NCBI RefSeq assembly: GCF_000330505.1
Contig: NW_004443611.1
Coordinates: 15,881 to 26,377 of the forward strand
Direction: 5' to 3'
DNA: 10,497 nt
Source of the DNA: Entamoeba invadens IP1
Taxonomy: Eukaryota > Evosea > Mastigamoebida > Endamoebidae
The notes beneath the pieces are model-generated. The model had not been told where the DNA came from, made no database searches, and saw only the letters and a program-made list of their open reading frames with translations. A program made the position numbers and the translations under genes. Shown here one piece after another: positions 8,299 to 10,497 of this stretch (position 1 is its first letter; every line of letters begins with the position of its first letter).

Positions 8299-8941
8299 AG
8301 AAACAAAGAGCATCTTTGGGATTATTTGTTTTTTTATTAAAACAAATAATTCCTTTTTATCGGAAATGAAAACAAACAAAAAATAAACAAGTCCAACATA
8401 TTATTCCGTTAAATTTTAATAGATCAAATAATGATAAAAATCTATTTGTTTTTAGATTGGTGGGGTTTTAAGGAACTGTAAAAGTGTTTCAAACACTTAA
8501 ACCCAGACATTGGTTTGTTGTTTCACCTTTCTCTTCTTACTTATCATACTCATCACAAAGAACGAGTTTAATACAGTCAATTCATTTACCTCTGTTCACC
8601 TCTCTCCTCTGTGCCAACTCGGTTACTATTTTCCACATTCCGTGACCCCAAATACGCCGACTCAATTTTAATTCTGCCATCTTCTCTTTTTAGTTGGTAC
8701 TCGCAACTGCTCCTCTCTCTTCTTCAGATCGTTCTTTTGCCGGTGTTTTGATGAAACGATCTGTTTCGACTTGGAAAACAAAAGATCTCGAATTTAGTTG
8801 AATTTGAATTTTAAGTTGTTTAAAAATGGAAATTACAAATAACAAAAACATCCAAAATAACAAAAAAAATGTTTCTTGTAGCGTGATTTTTTTGAGTTAA
8901 TCGATTGCTATATTTATGAGTCTATGAAAATTAGAAGATTC
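8299..8941. other. Internal 3' region of the transposon, no intact gene
   Basis: This stretch should encode the transposase C-terminus if the element were complete, but no frame longer than about 60 codons exists. It starts with a hairpin (8318-8353), followed by AT-rich sequence. A patch richer in G and C lies at about 8560-8790 and looks like degraded coding DNA. On its minus strand a 32-residue ORF (8680 to 8582) reads MAELKLSRRIWGHGMWKIV and onward, and an open stretch without ATG lies at about 8705-8800. I do not recognise either. Confidence 0.5.
8318..8353. repeat. Hairpin at the end of the transposase coding similarity
   Basis: Arms at 8318-8332 (GGGATTATTTGTTTT) and 8339-8353 pair at 14 of 15 positions around a 6-base loop. 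It begins about 20 bases after the last stop of the transposase relic, where coding similarity is lost. It could mark a deletion breakpoint or act as a 3'-end structure. Given the AT-richness it may also be fortuitous. Confidence 0.5.
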
Positions 8942-8988
8942 TTGAATAAACAACGTTTGAGAAAATAACAACGTTGTATCAGGTACTC
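8942..8988 (-). repeat. Right terminal inverted repeat of the 2.5-kb transposon
   Basis: This is the reverse complement of 6498-6544 at 44 of 47 positions. Read inward from the tip it has two exact copies of AACGTTGTT, complementary to 8967-8975 and 8949-8957, offset by 18 bases. The inner copy is exact here but has one mismatch in the left end, so the right end shows the motif more clearly. TA follows at 8989-8990. Confidence 0.93.
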
Positions 8989-9007
8989 TAGTATATATAT
9001 ACATTAT

Positions 9008-9026
9008 ATATCGTAATATACGATAT
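9008..9026. repeat. Small palindrome between the two transposons
   Basis: ATATCGTA (9008-9015) and TACGATAT (9019-9026) form an 8-bp inverted repeat with a 3-base loop. It lies in the roughly 90-bp gap between the 2.5-kb transposon and the MITE-like element. No function is evident. Confidence 0.4.
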
Positions 9027-9057
9027 TTTTAATTTGGATGTATGTTATAATAGGTAT

Positions 9058-9082
9058 ATTTTATTTATAGCGAAAAACAATA
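9058..9082 (+). repeat. 25-bp direct repeat, left copy
   Basis: These 25 bases are identical to 9348-9372, 290 bp away. The core reads TTTATAGCGAAAAACAATA. The left copy ends exactly with the TA that borders the MITE-like element. An exact 25-base match is far above what AT-rich background gives by chance, especially with the TAGCG core. Confidence 0.9.
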
Positions 9083-9331
9083 CAATGAAAAGGGTCTATT
9101 TGTTGTAAACACAGCACAATAAATAATTTATTTGTCGGATTTGAGAGAATTTTTCAGAAAGTTTGTTTTAATATTGAATTTAATTTTTAAGTAAAAATTG
9201 GGTTTAAATTCAGCAAAAGGATCAAATTCGAGAACAAAATTTTATTGTGGTACACCATAATGATTGGTCAGTTGTGCGACAAATAAACTCGTTTGACAAT
9301 TAAGATTGCGACAAATAGACTCTTTTCACTG
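9083..9331. mobile_element. MITE-like non-autonomous Tc1/mariner-type element
   Basis: This 249-bp non-coding sequence has inverted ends and TA on both sides (9081-9082 and 9332-9333). The outer 26 bases match at 22 positions; the right tip starts CAGTGAAAAGAGTCTATTTG, the left tip CAATGAAAAGGG. CAGT-type tips beside TA are common in mariner/pogo elements. A second paired block, TTTATTTGTCG, lies 45-55 bases from each tip (9127-9137 and complement of 9277-9287) and matches 11 of 11. It is itself a variant of the outer TCTATTTGTCG at 13-23 bases, so each end carries two motif copies 32 bases apart, like the IR/DR ends of some Tc1-type elements. It has no ORF and its ends differ from the 2.5-kb transposon, so a different transposase would be needed. 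The diverged ends suggest an old insertion. Confidence 0.75.
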
Positions 9332-9347
9332 TAGTGTTAATCAGTAA

Positions 9348-9372
9348 ATTTTATTTATAGCGAAAAACAATA
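9348..9372 (+). repeat. 25-bp direct repeat, right copy
   Basis: This is the exact second copy of 9058-9082. It starts 14 bases beyond the TA on the right of the MITE-like element, so the repeat pair brackets the element plus 14 extra bases. That is too long for a Tc1/mariner target duplication. It suggests a tandem or repair-associated duplication of the target, or a larger composite unit. Confidence 0.9.
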
Positions 9373-9414
9373 TTAACTATAAAATAGTTTAAAAACTAAT
9401 TTAAATAACAACAT

Positions 9415-10497
9415 TTACTCTTTATATAAATAGCTTTCTAATCCTTCTAATTCAACATCTTCACAATCATCAGTAGAGTCACTATCAATCCAATCTTCAT
9501 TCAAAACATCATCTATAGAACTGTGTTTAATTTCCTTTGTGGTTTCCCCTCTATACATCCCAACACACGCTTTCGGCTTCTTTTGTTCGACACGCCATTC
9601 TTCGTATTTGAATTTGTCTTCTTTTGGCGCCTTTTCAATTCGTCTTATTTTCTCCGATTTTGATGGTTCTTTTAATTTTGGAATGATGTCAAGAAACCTC
9701 CTAGTTTGATACAAATCGGCGAATACAACAATTTCGTCTTCTTTGATTTTGCATGTACACTCACTGTTTAATTGGACTAAATTTGTATTAAGTTTTTCTT
9801 TACTATTTGGGTATAAAATGTGGTCGCACATAATAGTTTTGTAATTTATATAACCCAACAATTCCTTTTCTAAGAATTGCAGTAACTCGTTGTCTTTTAT
9901 AATTCTTTTATATTCATCAATTTTAAAGACAATTATATAAATATAAATTTTCTTTTTTATTACAACTTTTTCTGTAAAAATCGATTTTTTCTCTTTGGTG
10001 TTGCTTACAACGAATTCTGTGCGACTTTCCACATTTTCAACTTCAAAAAAGTCGTTGTCGTAATCAAAAATTTTATTTATTTTGCCGTTGATTTCAAAAT
10101 TGTAAGACTTGCCAATAACATCAACAGCTGAATTTGAATAATAAAGAATGTTAGTCTTTCTTCCAAGTATCAACTTTTGGCAACACCCAACATCTTTTAC
10201 AGTGAACAGAGGCGTATTGAATGAGTAACAATCGTTATATTGACGGGTAGAAAAGTCAAGTTCTTTAAAAGGGCAGCAAATGTTAAAAACTTTCAGTTGT
10301 TTCATTTCAGTGCCAAAGTTGTAAATGTACTTTTGGGACTTTATTTGAAAACTTCTGGTGTTTTTTAAATTGAAATTTTGCATCTTTTCAATTCTTCGTC
10401 TTTTGTCGCAAAGAGCAACATTGCAGTCAAAATTGCATATTGTGAATGACATTTGCGGCGTTTCTGTTTGGACGCAAAATATTTTGGTTTGGCGCAA
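9415..10497 (-). CDS. Unrecognised protein with acidic C-terminal tail, 5' partial
   Basis: At least 360 codons are open to the window edge, so the true start may lie outside. The first internal ATG is at 10452-10450 (MSFTICNFDC), which would give 345 residues; the 15 codons before it are open and not AT-biased, so coding probably continues upstream. I do not recognise the family. The N-terminal third has several Cys (CNFDCNVALC, ICC, GCC) that do not form an obvious zinc-finger spacing. The middle is Lys/Ile/Asp-rich with a short hydrophobic stretch (IYIYIIVFKI) too short and polar for a sure membrane span. Residues about 270-315 are Lys/Glu-rich, and the C-terminus is strongly acidic (DWIDSDSTDDCEDVELEG). 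No intron is evident. Its stop lies 84 bp from the MITE-like element; the stop is TAAAT, not the TAATT of the other genes. It could be a host gene or a transposon-associated ORF. Confidence 0.65.
   Translation of the reverse strand: MRQTKIFCVQTETPQMSFTICNFDCNVALCDKRRRIEKMQNFNLKNTRSFQIKSQKYIYNFGTEMKQLKVFNICCPFKELDFSTRQYNDCYSFNTPLFTVKDVGCCQKLILGRKTNILYYSNSAVDVIGKSYNFEINGKINKIFDYDNDFFEVENVESRTEFVVSNTKEKKSIFTEKVVIKKKIYIYIIVFKIDEYKRIIKDNELLQFLEKELLGYINYKTIMCDHILYPNSKEKLNTNLVQLNSECTCKIKEDEIVVFADLYQTRRFLDIIPKLKEPSKSEKIRRIEKAPKEDKFKYEEWRVEQKKPKACVGMYRGETTKEIKHSSIDDVLNEDWIDSDSTDDCEDVELEGLESYLYKE

Larger units (their letters stand above)
6498..8988 (+). mobile_element. Tc1/mariner-superfamily DNA transposon, decayed copy
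   Basis: This 2491-bp element is bounded by inverted repeats of 47 bp that match at 44 positions. It is flanked by TA at 6496-6497 and 8989-8990, the target duplication expected of Tc1/mariner elements. Both ends start GAGTACCTGATACAACG. Inside is a broken transposase frame at 6874-8298, in the same orientation as the annotated strand. It resembles the pogo/Tc1-like DDE transposases by its tandem helix-turn-helix-like region and an IFNHDELRF-type first catalytic motif. The C-terminal catalytic part is missing, so the copy must depend on another element to move. The nearly identical ends suggest that it inserted fairly recently or has been mobilised in trans. It sits 77 bp downstream of the TLDc gene. 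I cannot assign it to a named Entamoeba family from memory with confidence. Confidence 0.9.

Noticed and set aside
8445..8454. TCTATTTGTT inside the large transposon, like the MITE motif
   Set aside because: It is a single 10-base match in AT-rich sequence, without the paired copy or inverted partner seen in the MITE-like element.
8482..8498. Palindrome AAGTGTTT-C-AAACACTT
   Set aside because: It is a perfect 8-bp inverted repeat with a one-base loop, too tight to fold well and with nothing linking it to a function; it may be chance.

Overview
The window looks like nuclear DNA of an Entamoeba species. Entamoeba invadens or a close relative fits best. This rests on three things: very AT-rich spacers around short intronless genes; a 134-residue four-EF-hand protein that closely resembles E. 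histolytica calcium-binding protein 1 (CaBP1); and TA-flanked Tc1/mariner/pogo-type DNA transposons, which I recall being common in E. invadens and E. moshkovskii. The species is an inference.

Layout. Positions 1-2184 are AT-rich spacer with no convincing gene, apart from a small coding-like island near 245-330. A CaBP1-like EF-hand gene (2185-2589, +) converges with a condensation/BAHD-like acyltransferase gene (3197-4417, -). A 737-bp AT-rich region separates the acyltransferase from the divergent TLDc-domain gene (5155-6420, +). All three genes end in a TAA that is the first part of TAATT, the Entamoeba-type 3'-end motif.

The right third is transposon territory. A 2491-bp Tc1/mariner-superfamily element (6498-8988) has 47-bp terminal inverted repeats matching at 44 of 47 positions, and TA on both sides. 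It carries a transposase pseudogene: one reading frame of about 475 codons, broken by a TAG and a TAA-TAA pair. Coding similarity stops after the first catalytic Asp, so the C-terminal catalytic half is missing and the copy cannot be autonomous. About 90 bp further right is a second, unrelated short element (9083-9331, 249 bp). It is a MITE-like sequence with divergent inverted repeats, flanking TA and two internally repeated motifs per end spaced 32 bp apart. An exact 25-bp direct repeat brackets it.

The last gene (9415 to the window edge, -) encodes an unrecognised protein with a Lys-rich stretch and an acidic C-terminal tail. It is open at its 5' end.

The host genes do not form an obvious pathway; calcium signalling, acyl transfer and a TLDc protein are ordinary neighbours in a eukaryotic genome. 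The most informative part is the pair of adjacent, unrelated DNA transposons with well-preserved end structures.
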